In this document: positions 33,939 through 43,230 of the stretch, one piece after another
How the letters are laid out: every line of letters begins with the position of its first letter
Numbering within the stretch: position 1 is the first letter of the stretch
Origin: CAVRXQ01 sp963725215
Lineage (GTDB): Bacteria; Actinomycetota; Acidimicrobiia; Acidimicrobiales; Bog-793
DNA length: 64,000 bases
NCBI GenBank assembly: GCA_963725215.1
Contig: CAVRXQ010000006.1
Coordinates: 206,065 to 270,064 of the forward strand
Direction: 5' to 3'
Notes under the pieces: generated by a model
Databases searched by the model: none
What the model was told of the DNA's origin: nothing
The model's input: the letters and a program-made list of their open reading frames with translations, nothing else
Position numbers and translations under genes: made by a program

Positions 33939-35186
33939 GTGCGGACAGAGATCGTCGCGGTCGGAACGGAACTGCTGCTCGGACAGATTGTCGATACGAA
34001 CTCGACGTGGATCGCGGAACAACTCGCGGAATCGGGGATCGACTGCACGATGCAGGTGCGCGTCGGTGACAACGTCGAGCGTGTCGCTGCCGCCTTGCGC
34101 GACGCATTGGAGCGCGCCGAGGCGGTGATCGTGTCTGGCGGCCTCGGTCCGACCCAAGACGACCTCACTCGAGAGGCCATCGCCGAGGTAATGGGCGTCG
34201 ATCTTGTGGAGAATCAAACAGCGATGGCGCTCGTCGAGGAGGCGTTCGCGACGAGGGGGCGGGTGATGTCTCCGAGCAATCGCCGCCAGGGATTCGTTCC
34301 TGCCGGCGCGACGCTGATCGAACAGCGCCTCGGGTCGGCCCCCGGGCTCATCTGCCCGGTGGGCGACAAAGTGATCTACGCCCTCCCAGGCGTGCCAGAC
34401 GAGCTCGAAGAGATGACGCTTCGTGCTGTCCTGCCCGACCTCAGGTCGCGGCGAAGCGAGGACGCCGTGATCCTCAGCCGCATCATCAAAACCTGGGGTA
34501 TCGGCGAGTCACGGCTTTCCGAACTCGTTGCCGAGCGGGTCGACGCCCTCGATCGATCGGGTCCAGGGGCACCGACGATCGCGTTCTTGGCCCGCGGGGT
34601 GGAAGGCGTCCAGGTCCGGGTGACGGTGAAGGCGTCCGATGCACGCGCGGCGGCGTCGGTGCTCGACGAAGAGCAGAAAGCGATCGAGGCGATCTTGGGC
34701 GATTCCGTGTTCGGCTTCGACGACGAGACCATGGAGTCCCGCGTTGGCGCGCTCCTCGTCGCCAAAAGACGGAGCCTCGCGGTGGCAGAGTCCTTCACAG
34801 GAGGTTTGATCGCCTCGCGCATCGTGGCCGTGCCGGGGGCGAGCCGGTGGTTCCGGGGGAGCGTGGTCGCGTACGCGAAGGAGGCGAAGCGCGACGTGCT
34901 CGGACTGGAGGACGGACCGGTCGTCAGCTCGAAGGCCGCGGCGGAGATGGCGAGGGGAGCGATCGCGTTGTTCGGCGCCGACGTCGCTGTCGCCACGACC
35001 GGGGTTGCGGGACCGGACCCCCAAGAAGGTCATCCACCGGGAACTGCGTTCGTCGGAATCGCCTTCGCGGGAGGTGGCGCGGACGCGGAACCTCTTGAGC
35101 TTTTCGGCACTCGAAAGCGCATTCGCGAACTCGGTGCGATCAGCGCGCTCGATCGGCTGCGCCGGCGGCTTGTGAACGACGCGTGA
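33939..35186 (+). CDS. cinA: CinA: competence/damage-inducible protein, nicotinamide-nucleotide amidase family
   Basis: A 415-residue two-domain protein. The N-terminal MoCF-like (COG1058) domain shows EIVAVGTELLLGQIVDTNS, SGGLGPTQDDLTREA and YALPGVPDELEEM. The C-terminal CinA/PncC domain has VAESFTGGLIASRI and TTGVAGPDPQEG, the NMN deamidase part. GTG 33939 begins five bases after the pgsA stop; an earlier in-frame start would run into pgsA. Next to recA as in many bacteria. A 7-base-pair hairpin 36 bases downstream may end this transcript. Confidence 0.93.
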   Translation: MRTEIVAVGTELLLGQIVDTNSTWIAEQLAESGIDCTMQVRVGDNVERVAAALRDALERAEAVIVSGGLGPTQDDLTREAIAEVMGVDLVENQTAMALVEEAFATRGRVMSPSNRRQGFVPAGATLIEQRLGSAPGLICPVGDKVIYALPGVPDELEEMTLRAVLPDLRSRRSEDAVILSRIIKTWGIGESRLSELVAERVDALDRSGPGAPTIAFLARGVEGVQVRVTVKASDARAAASVLDEEQKAIEAILGDSVFGFDDETMESRVGALLVAKRRSLAVAESFTGGLIASRIVAVPGASRWFRGSVVAYAKEAKRDVLGLEDGPVVSSKAAAEMARGAIALFGADVAVATTGVAGPDPQEGHPPGTAFVGIAFAGGGADAEPLELFGTRKRIRELGAISALDRLRRRLVNDA

Positions 35187-35221
35187 GCTGCTCCAGGGAC
35201 GAACTCAGTCGTTAGGGCGTT

Positions 35222-35242
35222 GGCCGAGGGAGCTTCTCGGCC
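35222..35242 (+). terminator. Hairpin after cinA
   Basis: GGCCGAG (35222-35228) pairs with CTCGGCC (35236-35242) around a 7-base loop, 36 bases after the cinA stop. There is no T tract. Confidence 0.45.
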
Positions 35243-35302
35243 GTGATCGTCCTCGTTATCTGACCCCGGATTCCGCCGCGCGAGCACACGCGCTCCTCGC
35301 GA

Positions 35303-35864
35303 TCATTGGTGCTCATTCGACCAGGTCTGTTCGGCAGCGACGACGTCGCTGCCGAGATTGTCCTGGCCGAGCGGAAGGTCCGAGACGTGGTAGCCGAAGG
35401 CAGGACCGTCCTGTTCGCTGACCGTCGGGCGATGGTCGCTTTTGGCGGTGGCCTTGGTGACGTTCAGCCAGGAGGCGCCGTCTCGCTCCTCGCAACGAGC
35501 CGTGTAGAGCCCGGGGTAGGCGATGAAGGGCGTCGGCACTCCGCCCGGCGCGGGAAAGACCGAATCAAGGGTCGCCTGGGCCGCCAGAAAGCGCTGCCGG
35601 ATTGACGCACACGACCTGCGAACCCCTCTTCGTTGTCTCGTCCGATTGGAGCGAGACGCCTTGGCCGGGCCTGCCGAAGAGGGCGTCGGCGGGCGGCTGG
35701 GAAGGGTAGCTCGAGTAAGCGATGACACACCCGGTCTCGAAGAGACGCGTGCAGGCCGGGATGTGCTGGAAGGTCCCGCCGACGAGCTTGCCGGGCGGCA
35801 CCTCGACGTTGCCGCCGAGGATGATCGCGGCGGTCCACCACCGAACATACGTTCGGAAATACAC
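35303..35864 (-). pseudogene. DUF3089-family protein remnant (N-terminus lost, frameshifted)
   Basis: Two overlapping minus-strand frames join into the C-terminal half of a DUF3089 protein, an alpha/beta-hydrolase-like secreted family. The first frame has AAIILGGNVEVPPGKLVGGT, FQHIPACTRLFETGCVIAYS and VVCVNPAAL. After a shift near 35580 the second has ATLDSVFPAPGG, FIAYPGLYTARCEE and GYHVSDLPLGQDNL. The part with the nucleophile serine is missing; the frame is blocked by TGA just before 35864. The break coincides with the recA promoter. Either a real deletion scar or a chimeric join could explain it. Confidence 0.65.
35842..35855. promoter_or_regulatory. LexA (SOS) box upstream of recA
   Basis: CGAACATACGTTCG is a perfect palindromic match to the Gram-positive/actinobacterial SOS box CGAAC-N4-GTTCG. 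It lies 119 bases before the recA ATG, so recA should be under LexA control. Confidence 0.88.
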
Positions 35865-35973
35865 TGATGGAAGTCAGCTGTCCGCGACAGGGCAGGTCAA
35901 GGTCCAGCGATACAGCGGCGTCGTACCGTTGCGGTCCGCTCGACGGACGTTCGAGACCAGGCGGGAGGAAGGC

Positions 35974-37014
35974 ATGGAGCGGGACAAGGCACTCGACGTG
36001 GCCCTCGGGCAGATCGAAAAGCAGTTCGGCAAGGGCGCGGTGATGCGCATGGGCGAGAGTCTGAGCCTTGGGATCGAGGTGATATCGACCGGCGCGATGT
36101 CGCTCGACCTCGCGCTCGGCATCGGAGGTCTGCCGCGGGGCAGGATCGTCGAGCTGTTTGGACCGGAGTCCTCCGGCAAGTCGACGCTCGCCCTCCACGT
36201 CGTAGCGGAGGCACAGCGCAACGGTGGGACGTGTGCCTACATCGACGCGGAGCACGCGCTCGATCCGGTCTACGCGAAAGCGATCGGCGTTGATGTCGAC
36301 GAGCTGTTGATCTCCCAGCCTGACACCGGCGAGCAGGCACTCGAGATCGCCGAAATGCTCATCCGCTCAGGAGCGATCGACGTGATCGTGATCGACTCGG
36401 TTGCCGCGCTCACTCCGCGCGCGGAGATCGAAGGGGAGATGGGGGACTCCCACGTCGGCCTGCAGGCCCGCCTGATGTCCCAAGCCCTGCGCAAGCTCAC
36501 CGGCACGCTGAACAAGTCGGACACGATCGCGCTGTTCATCAACCAGCTTCGGGAGAAGATCGGAGTCATCTACGGCTCACCCGAGACGACTCCTGGCGGG
36601 CGCGCGCTGAAGTTCTATTCGTCAGTGCGCCTCGACATCCGCCGGGTCGAATCGATCAAAGACGGCGGCGAGATGATCGGGAACCGGACGCGGGTGAAGG
36701 TCGTGAAAAACAAGTGCGCGCCTCCGTTCCGCTCAGCCGAGTTCGACATCATGTACGGACAGGGGATCAGCCGGGAAGGTTCGATCCTCGATGTCGCGGT
36801 CGATCTCGGCATCGTGAAGAAGTCCGGTGCTTGGTACACCTACGAGGGCGAACAGCTCGGCCAGGGGCGTGAGAACGCGAAGCTTTTCCTGCGAGAGAAC
36901 ACTGAACTCGTGATCGAGATCGACGAGCGAATCCGCAAGGAGGTCTCGGCTGTCGCAACCGAGGTTCCGCTCGGTACGGGCGTCGGCGACGACGAGCCGA
37001 TCTCGCTCGACTGA
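35974..37014 (+). CDS. recA: Recombinase RecA
   Basis: Strand-exchange protein and LexA co-protease of 346 residues. Walker A GPESSGKST (about 65-75), Walker B IVIDSVAALTP, loop L1 region EGEMGDSHVGLQARLMSQAL, ALKFYSSVRLDIRR and the acidic C-terminus are all present and intact. ATG 35974 follows GGGAGGAAGG; upstream in-frame codons back to 35722 lie in the control region and are not RecA-like. A LexA box precedes it. No recX follows; the next gene is convergent. Confidence 0.98.
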   Translation: MERDKALDVALGQIEKQFGKGAVMRMGESLSLGIEVISTGAMSLDLALGIGGLPRGRIVELFGPESSGKSTLALHVVAEAQRNGGTCAYIDAEHALDPVYAKAIGVDVDELLISQPDTGEQALEIAEMLIRSGAIDVIVIDSVAALTPRAEIEGEMGDSHVGLQARLMSQALRKLTGTLNKSDTIALFINQLREKIGVIYGSPETTPGGRALKFYSSVRLDIRRVESIKDGGEMIGNRTRVKVVKNKCAPPFRSAEFDIMYGQGISREGSILDVAVDLGIVKKSGAWYTYEGEQLGQGRENAKLFLRENTELVIEIDERIRKEVSAVATEVPLGTGVGDDEPISLD

Positions 37015-37020
37015 GGACGC

Positions 37021-37626
37021 CTATCGCGGGATCGTCGTGTACTTGAGCTCGTTGAGCTCGCTGTGGTCGGAGATCAGGCTGAGGACACGGTCGATCGTGT
37101 CGATCGAACGCGCGCCGTCGCCATCAGGTCTCGTCATCAGCCGCACGAACACCGCCTTTTCGTCGAGGACGAAAGTGGGGACCCCGAAGGCCGAATGGCG
37201 CGCCACGGAGTCTTCGTGCTCGGCGCGGAAGCGTTCGTACGGCCAACCGGCCGCGAGGTCCGCGAAGACGGCGTCGACGTCAACCCCGACGCGCTCGAGA
37301 GTCTTGCGGACAACAGACTCGTCGCGCAGGTCTTGGGACTCGTCGTGGCGCGCCGCGAACAGCGCGCGATGCGCGGCGGGGAATTGGGTAGGGAATCGAT
37401 CGCGTACCGCGATACCCGCCGCAACGGCCACCAGATTCGGTAGCTCGTCCGGGTTATCCCAGACCGGCACGCCACCCTCTTCAACGTGTGCCTGGCTGAG
37501 CGAAAAGGGCAGGAAGCGGACCCGATAGTCCGCACCCGCTTCGAGCGCCGCAAGGACGTGCTCGTGGGCGTTGCGGGCGAATGGACAGCGGTAGTCGAAA
37601 TTGACGGTGAATTCCCTGGAGGTCAT
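37021..37626 (-). CDS. DsbA/FrnE-like thioredoxin-fold protein
   Basis: Cytosolic protein of 201 residues in the DsbA/2-hydroxychromene-2-carboxylate isomerase group. The start FTVNFDYRCPFARNAHEH places CPFA at the active-site position. Only the first Cys is present, so it is not a dithiol oxidase of the CxxC type and may act as an isomerase or glutathione/mycothiol-linked enzyme. FGVPTFVLDEK gives the cis-Pro loop. It is convergent with recA (6 bases apart). Substrate unknown. Confidence 0.78.
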   Translation of the reverse strand: MTSREFTVNFDYRCPFARNAHEHVLAALEAGADYRVRFLPFSLSQAHVEEGGVPVWDNPDELPNLVAVAAGIAVRDRFPTQFPAAHRALFAARHDESQDLRDESVVRKTLERVGVDVDAVFADLAAGWPYERFRAEHEDSVARHSAFGVPTFVLDEKAVFVRLMTRPDGDGARSIDTIDRVLSLISDHSELNELKYTTIPR

Positions 37627-37712
37627 GAAAGGGGCAACGTCGCCGCTCGTCGCGTCATTCCCTTGCTCGACGAGGCGCCCCCTTCGAGTGGGCCCGAGTA
37701 AGGTGCCGCAGC

Positions 37713-38307
37713 TTGAATGAGATCATCCGAGCAGGTCAGGGGGATATCGAGCCGCTCGCGCTGACGCTCGCGCGGGCCTTTTACCCCGACCCCGTCTCGA
37801 GGTATCTGTTCCCGAACGACTCGCGCCGCTTCTCGCGGCTGCGGGCCTTCTTCCGCTTGCAGCTCGACCGTGTCTACTTGCCGAAGGGGGAGGTCTATAC
37901 GACCGCGAACCGCGCCGCCGCCGCGCTCTGGCTCCCTCCAGAAACGAAGGCCCCGAACCTCGGGGCCCAGGTCTCGTACTTGTTCCTCGCGCTCGAGGAC
38001 CCGCAGCTTCCGCCGCGGCCGGCGACTCGCTGTCGCGCTGTACCGCTTGCGCCCGAAAGAGGCGCACTACTACCTCGGAACCGTCGGCACGGATCCGACT
38101 GAACAACGCCAGGGCCTCGCATCGGCCCTCATCGGCACGGTGCTCGCGCGCCTCGACGAGATGGCGATACCGGCGTATCTCGAAGCGTCCTCCCAATCGA
38201 ACGTGCGCTTTTACACCTCGCTCGGATTCATGCTCGTGACGAAGGTGACGATCGAAGGCGGCGGGCCGACGCTGTGGACGATGTGGAGGGAGCCCGTCCG
38301 GCGCTAA
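37713..38307 (+). pseudogene. GNAT-family N-acetyltransferase, frameshifted in the middle
   Basis: The first frame from TTG 37713 (IIRAGQGDIEPLALTLARAF, ANRAAAALWLPPETKAP) runs into the +1 frame near 38005-38030. There the acetyl-CoA part follows: HYYLGTVGTDPTEQRQGLAS and NVRFYTSLGFMLV. Together they form a typical GNAT of about 197 residues with the Q-x-x-G-L/A-x-A pyrophosphate-binding loop. Substrate unknown. The 3' end overlaps the LysR gene stop on the opposite strand by four bases. Confidence 0.78.
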
Positions 38308-39284
38308 ACGGGGATAACGCGATGGCGCGTGCGCGAGAGCGGCAACGGGGCGGCGTGCGCCGCGCGCTCGTCCGCGGAGATCGGTCGGACGCCCTCGGGG
38401 AGCCTCTCCGGTTGCGCAACGATCGACTCGAGGATTTCGAGAACGGCCCGCACCGGCGCACCCGGCTTTCCGAGACGGCGTTGGACGACCCCGACCACTC
38501 GCGGAGCGATTCCATCCACGCGCACGAGCCTCCACTCTGCTCGATCTCCGCTCGGAATTGACGAGGCGGGCAGGATCGCGAACCCGCATCCTTCGAAGGT
38601 GAGCGCTTGGAGAAGGCGCAGACTGTCGGTCTCGGCGCGAGGCTGCAAAGTGACTCGCGCCCGCGCCGCGACGACGTCGAGCGTGTCGCGATAGTTCGAC
38701 CCGGGCATCGGCAAGAGCAGCGGGAGCTCGGCGATCTCGGTGATCGTCAGAGACGAACGTGCGGCGAGTCGATGCGAGCTCGGAAGTGCGAGCCCGAGAT
38801 CTTCTTCGAACAAGGGCACGCTTCGCACCTCGGAACCCGAAGCCGGCAACACGAGCACCCCAAGATCGACATAGCCGTTCGCGAGCTGCCGATCGATGCC
38901 GATTGTCGTCGATTCACAAAAGACGAGGCTCAACAGCGGGTGCTTGTCGGGAACGAGCTGCAACAAGTGAGGGATCAGCCAGCGCGCGACCGTTCCGATC
39001 GCGCCGAGGCGCACGGTGCCGGAGATGTCGCTCGAGAGCGCGGTCACGTCGGAGTTCAGCGCGTCGAGCTCGGCGAGGATGCGGCGTGCCCGATCGACGG
39101 CGAGCACTCCTGCCTCGGTCAGCTCGCCGCTCCCGCGGTCGATGAGCTCGGAGCCGAGCTCGATCTCCAGCTTTTTCACATGGGTGGAGACGTTCGACTG
39201 GACGGTCGCGAGGGCGTCGGCGGCGGCCGAGAACGACCCGTGCTCGGCAATCGCGACCAGGGCGTTCAGTTGCCGGAGGTCCAT
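38304..39284 (-). CDS. LysR-family transcriptional regulator
   Basis: A 326-residue regulator. The N-terminal winged HTH is MDLRQLNALVAIAEHGSFSA followed by ATVQSNVSTHVKKLE. The C-terminal periplasmic-binding-like effector domain runs from about 90 to 300. ATG 39284 fits the family; the in-frame GTG just before it would sit five bases after a TATCGT box, so either start is possible. There is no divergent target gene; the upstream region contains the terminator of the convergent lipid operon. Confidence 0.9.
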   Translation of the reverse strand: MDLRQLNALVAIAEHGSFSAAADALATVQSNVSTHVKKLEIELGSELIDRGSGELTEAGVLAVDRARRILAELDALNSDVTALSSDISGTVRLGAIGTVARWLIPHLLQLVPDKHPLLSLVFCESTTIGIDRQLANGYVDLGVLVLPASGSEVRSVPLFEEDLGLALPSSHRLAARSSLTITEIAELPLLLPMPGSNYRDTLDVVAARARVTLQPRAETDSLRLLQALTFEGCGFAILPASSIPSGDRAEWRLVRVDGIAPRVVGVVQRRLGKPGAPVRAVLEILESIVAQPERLPEGVRPISADERAAHAAPLPLSRTRHRVIPV

Positions 39285-39399
39285 CACGTTCGACGATAGT
39301 TGGTATCTATCGTGACTGTTTGACCGATGTTGGCAATTCGACGACATTGGGTGCACCACGGGTGTGCTGGTCCCCCACCAGCGCCTTGGTGACATGAAC

Positions 39400-39430
39400 G
39401 AAGGGGCCGGAACCCCCCACCGGCCCCTTC
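39400..39430. terminator. Strong hairpin terminator after the four-gene operon
   Basis: An 11-base-pair perfect stem (GAAGGGGCCGG / CCGGCCCCTTC) with a 9-base loop lies ten bases beyond the acyltransferase stop. Confidence 0.75.
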
Positions 39431-39440
39431 TTCGCGCTTG

Positions 39441-40367
39441 CTACCAGGGCTTCGAAGAGGCGCGGGCTCGCCGGGAAGGCGTCTTGCGGGCGCCCTCGGG
39501 AAGCGACCAGGCCCGGCGCCACGGCGAAGCCTCAGGACCGCGAAAAGGAGGCGTCCGTCCCTCCGCGGCCCGGCGGCGCGCCGACCACCAATCCGACTCC
39601 GCCTCGTCGGCGAGCACCGCGACGGCCTCTTCGATGCGGGCCGCGAATCTCCGTGCGTCCTCGTCGCGCCCCGACGGTCCGCCTTCCATGGGCCAGAGCG
39701 GGTCGCCGAAGCGCACCTCGACCTCGTGGCGGTGGATCGCGCTACGACCTTTTGGCAATACGGGGCGAACGCCGCGCAAGTGGACCGGGATGACGGGGGC
39801 GCCGGAGCGTTTCGCGAGGTACGCGGCGCCACCTCGGAACTCCTGACCCCAGCCGTCGGGGGATCGGCCCCCTTCGGGAAAGATCACCAGGCTCCATCCA
39901 TCGCCGATCAGCTCAGCGGCGAGATCGGCGGACTTTCTGTTGAGCTTCGTCCGCTCCATCGGGATTGTCCCGAGCGCGAGCGACCAGAGCGCTGCCTTCC
40001 ACGGTCGGTCGAAGAAGTAGTCGGCCGCCGCGGCGACGACTGTGCGGTGGCGAATGCGTTCCGGCAGCGCCGCAATGACGACCGAAGTGTCGAGGTGACT
40101 CGAGTGGTTGGCGGCGAAGATGATCGGGCCGCCGATCGGATCGAGATGCTCGCGGCCGTAGATCGTCGGGGAGGCGAGTGCGGCGACGACGGGTCGGGTC
40201 ACCCCTTCGACGAGGACGCGACGCGCGGCCTTCGCCCAGGGCGCTCGCGCCCACGACGTGTCGTAGTCGACACCCAGATTGCGGGGCTCGATCGAGCGGG
40301 GAAGGGTGCCCGGCCACGTCGGCGCGCGAACGACGTCTTCGATCGCCTTCGGAAGTCGCAGGTTCAC
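39441..40367 (-). CDS. 1-acyl-sn-glycerol-3-phosphate acyltransferase-like protein (PlsC family)
   Basis: Acyltransferase of about 308 residues. The catalytic NHSSHLD (HX4D, about residue 83) and FPEGGRSPDG motifs of the LPLAT/PlsC family are present, with IPMERTKLN between them. The last 60 residues are Arg/Pro-rich and variable. GTG 40367 overlaps the stop of the upstream DUF2088 gene by four bases. It would transfer an acyl chain to a lysophosphatidate or another alcohol. Last gene of the 45626-39441 operon. Confidence 0.87.
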   Translation of the reverse strand: MNLRLPKAIEDVVRAPTWPGTLPRSIEPRNLGVDYDTSWARAPWAKAARRVLVEGVTRPVVAALASPTIYGREHLDPIGGPIIFAANHSSHLDTSVVIAALPERIRHRTVVAAAADYFFDRPWKAALWSLALGTIPMERTKLNRKSADLAAELIGDGWSLVIFPEGGRSPDGWGQEFRGGAAYLAKRSGAPVIPVHLRGVRPVLPKGRSAIHRHEVEVRFGDPLWPMEGGPSGRDEDARRFAARIEEAVAVLADEAESDWWSARRRAAEGRTPPFRGPEASPWRRAWSLPEGARKTPSRRARASSKPW

Positions 40368-41953
40368 GTCACGTCGGCCATGACGATCGGGGGCATGTGG
40401 ACGTGCGTGATCGTCGGGTCGCGGCCGACGACGTCCTCGGCCATCTCGAGCGCGTCCTGAAGCGAGGTGGCGGGTTTGAAGCCCATGCGCCGCACCGCTG
40501 CGCGGTCGCCCCCGACGATGATCACCGCGCCCAGGTGCTCGAGCGCGTGGGCGCACCAGTACCACATGTAGAAGGGATGGACCCCGTGGTAGGCGTAGGA
40601 CGTGCGATAGAGGTGGATGTACCACGGGTCGGTCGCGAAGGCCTGTTCGTAGCGCTTTTCGACCTCGACGGGATCGGTCGTGTCCGACAGCACTTGCTCG
40701 AAGAAGTCGATGTAGCTCGGGTGGTGGACGGGGTGGAACGCCCACGGCGTCGGGTGGCTCATGATGCAGACGCCGCCCTCTCGCACGAGCGGGCGCCCGC
40801 GGTACAAGTTGAAAAAGTACCCGAGGCCCAGGCACGCGACGAGGATCGGGTTCATGATCGAGTTCACGTTGTACGGGCAGATGTACGGGAGGCCCATCGT
40901 CAAGATGTCCGTCTGTCCCTCGACGGGGACGAGCTGCTGGCGAAAAACGTTCGACAGCGTCTGGTCGTGCACCGCCTCCACCTCTCCCGCTTGCACCGAC
41001 GTCATCTGGTGCGGAGAGAGGATCGACTGGAAGATCTGACGCGCGAGGCGCGGCGGCACCTTCTCAAGTGACGAGCGCGTCGCGTGGAACGCCGCGCGAT
41101 CGACAACAGACCATTCCCACTCCCGCTTTTGCAGGAATCCGAACTGCGAGGGAAACGTGTCGAGGTTGAGCGTCGTCTCGATCTGGAACAACTTGACGCC
41201 GGCGTCTTTGATCAACTTGCCCATGCGCCAGTTCGACGTGTGGAGCTCAGAATTGTGCCGGTCCATGAACGACCGGCTGTGCTGCATCGTCACCGCGTTG
41301 TGATGGTGGCGGATGCTGCGATAACTCGCGAGGCCGGTCGCCACCGACTTATGGCCACCGTCCATCGGGACGAGGTTGATGTTCACGTAGACGAGCAGGT
41401 CGCTCTCGGCGGCGCGTCTGTTGATTTCGACGTCCTCGCCCTCTTCTGTCATGCCGAGATGGACGAGCCCGTCGGGGTCCTCCGCGTCGTGTTGGAGCAA
41501 CAAACCGTGCGGTGCGAACGCGTCGAAGATGCGCGCGCCGAGGGCATGGCGCAACTCGTCGTCGGTCATCCTCCTGTGCAACGCCAACGCGGCGATGAGG
41601 ACGACGTCGTCGACACCCTTCAGCGCTGCCTCGTCCAGCACCGCCTCGATCACACGTTGGCGGATGTCCGGTGCGCGCATCGGCGGTAGAGGCAACGAGA
41701 TGTCGTCGAAGGCGATCGTGAGGCGCATGCCGGCGAACAGCAGCTCAGATAGCGGCTTCGAGTCTCCCAAGGGATTCCTGAGCGCGTTCGTGATCGCGGC
41801 GTCGGGATCAGAAAGCGACGCGAGCGGCTCGTGGGGGTAGATGACCCGCGCCCCTTCGGGGAGCTGCTCGAAACGAAACCCCTCGCCGTGCCAGAAAAGC
41901 GTCGGGGGAGTCGAGCGGTCGACCTCGAGCACGAATCCCGGCCTCGGGCTCAC
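40364..41953 (-). CDS. LarA-like DUF2088 protein
   Basis: A 529-residue protein related to the nickel-pincer lactate racemase LarA. Residues 70-110 carry the LarA N-terminal region (GMRLTIAFDDISLPLPPM). The middle has His-rich segments (IRHHHNAVTMQHSRS, MDRHNSELH). It is about 100 residues longer than LarA and ends in a distinct C-terminal region. Whether it binds the nickel-pincer cofactor is not shown; no larBCE homologues are visible. GTG 41953 overlaps the dehydrogenase stop. Its place between an alcohol dehydrogenase and a PlsC suggests epimerisation or hydride chemistry on a lipid-linked hydroxy group; this is speculation. Confidence 0.72.
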   Translation of the reverse strand: MSPRPGFVLEVDRSTPPTLFWHGEGFRFEQLPEGARVIYPHEPLASLSDPDAAITNALRNPLGDSKPLSELLFAGMRLTIAFDDISLPLPPMRAPDIRQRVIEAVLDEAALKGVDDVVLIAALALHRRMTDDELRHALGARIFDAFAPHGLLLQHDAEDPDGLVHLGMTEEGEDVEINRRAAESDLLVYVNINLVPMDGGHKSVATGLASYRSIRHHHNAVTMQHSRSFMDRHNSELHTSNWRMGKLIKDAGVKLFQIETTLNLDTFPSQFGFLQKREWEWSVVDRAAFHATRSSLEKVPPRLARQIFQSILSPHQMTSVQAGEVEAVHDQTLSNVFRQQLVPVEGQTDILTMGLPYICPYNVNSIMNPILVACLGLGYFFNLYRGRPLVREGGVCIMSHPTPWAFHPVHHPSYIDFFEQVLSDTTDPVEVEKRYEQAFATDPWYIHLYRTSYAYHGVHPFYMWYWCAHALEHLGAVIIVGGDRAAVRRMGFKPATSLQDALEMAEDVVGRDPTITHVHMPPIVMADVT

Positions 41954-43230
41954 GCGCTCGCCTCCACGGGTCCTCCTCGGTCGGCTCTTGCCGCAGCGGT
42001 CTCGGTCGCGGCGAAGCGCCGCCACTCCGGCTCGGCCCGGCGAAGGTCGAACACGATCTTCACGGAGCCGCGTCGACCGGCGTTCGCAGCGTGGCGAACC
42101 GCCTCTTCGTATCGGTCCAAAGGGTAGCGGGCCGATACGAGCCGACCGAGTTTCGCCGATCGCACGAGTTCCATCGCCAGCGAGAACGTGGAACGTGCTC
42201 CTGATGGCAGCTCCTCTGTGCCGTAGGCGTACGTGCCGACGAGCGAGATCTCGCGCTGCCAAAGCGGCGCAAGATCGACGCGCACAATGCCGGGCATTCC
42301 GACGAGCACGACACGACCGCCGGGCCGGACGACCTCGAGCGCCTGGGAGATCGAGGGCGCAGTGCCCACGCAGTCGTAGACGACGTCGGCGCCTCCTGCC
42401 AGGCGTTCGATCGCCCCGGCGTCTGAGGAGAGTGCCAGCGAGCCGGTGACCCGCCGCACGCTTCGGCCGAGTTCGGACGGCTTCACGACGACGTCCGCGC
42501 CAAGCTCTGACGCCAAGCGGCGCTGGACCTGATGTTTCGCCGCGCAAATCACGACCGATGGGAGGGAGAACTGGCGGATCGCGGCCAGGCTCGAAAGTCC
42601 GAGGGTTCCCGCCCCGATGATCGCCACTCGCTCTCCGGGCACGATCGCGCCGACGAGGGCCGCGTGGATCGCGCACGCCGTCGGTTCGATCATCACCGCC
42701 TCGTCGTCGGTCATCTCCTCGGGGACGCGATGCAGTTGGGCCTCGTGCGCGACGAGTTCCTCGGACCACCCCCCGCCGGTGTCCGCGCAGTAGCCGGTCT
42801 GCAACCCGGGACGGAGGTGACCGAACGCGACGCGTTCGCAGGAGCCGGTGCGTCCTTCCGCACACGACTCGCACATCGGCTCGATCCCGCGCACGACGCA
42901 GGAGAGAACTGGCTCGACCACCACACGCGTTCCGGCGTCATCGCCGTCAGATAACAAGGCCACGATCTCGTGGCCGGGGACGAAGGGAAAGCTCACGAGG
43001 TCCTCGAAATAGCGCGAGCTCTCGCCGTCGAGCGTCGAGAGGTCCGAACCACAGATCCCCGCGAGCAAAGGCGTGATCCGGCGCCACTGCGCCCCGGGGA
43101 GCGCGGGAGGTTCGACCTCGCCGAGCCGCAGCGGCCCGATTCCGATACCCGAGCCCGAACCTGTCACCAACGACGCCGCGCGCGCGGCGGCGAAGCGATG
43201 GGGGAGTCGCTCCAACAACAAAGCCTTCAT
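41950..43230 (-). CDS. Zinc-dependent alcohol dehydrogenase, MDR superfamily
   Basis: A 426-residue dehydrogenase. Catalytic zinc region GICGSDLSTLDG and GHE (PFVPGHEIV), structural-zinc Cys cluster MCESCAEGRTGSC, and NAD-binding IIGAGTLGLSSLAAI are all visible. The N-terminus carries an unusual extra 20 residues (ARAASLVTGSGSGIGIGP). The substrate is unknown; in this operon it could oxidise a long-chain or polyol alcohol made by the reductase encoded upstream. ATG 43230 overlaps the FAR-HAD stop by four bases. Confidence 0.87.
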   Translation of the reverse strand: MKALLLERLPHRFAAARAASLVTGSGSGIGIGPLRLGEVEPPALPGAQWRRITPLLAGICGSDLSTLDGESSRYFEDLVSFPFVPGHEIVALLSDGDDAGTRVVVEPVLSCVVRGIEPMCESCAEGRTGSCERVAFGHLRPGLQTGYCADTGGGWSEELVAHEAQLHRVPEEMTDDEAVMIEPTACAIHAALVGAIVPGERVAIIGAGTLGLSSLAAIRQFSLPSVVICAAKHQVQRRLASELGADVVVKPSELGRSVRRVTGSLALSSDAGAIERLAGGADVVYDCVGTAPSISQALEVVRPGGRVVLVGMPGIVRVDLAPLWQREISLVGTYAYGTEELPSGARSTFSLAMELVRSAKLGRLVSARYPLDRYEEAVRHAANAGRRGSVKIVFDLRRAEPEWRRFAATETAAARADRGGPVEASA

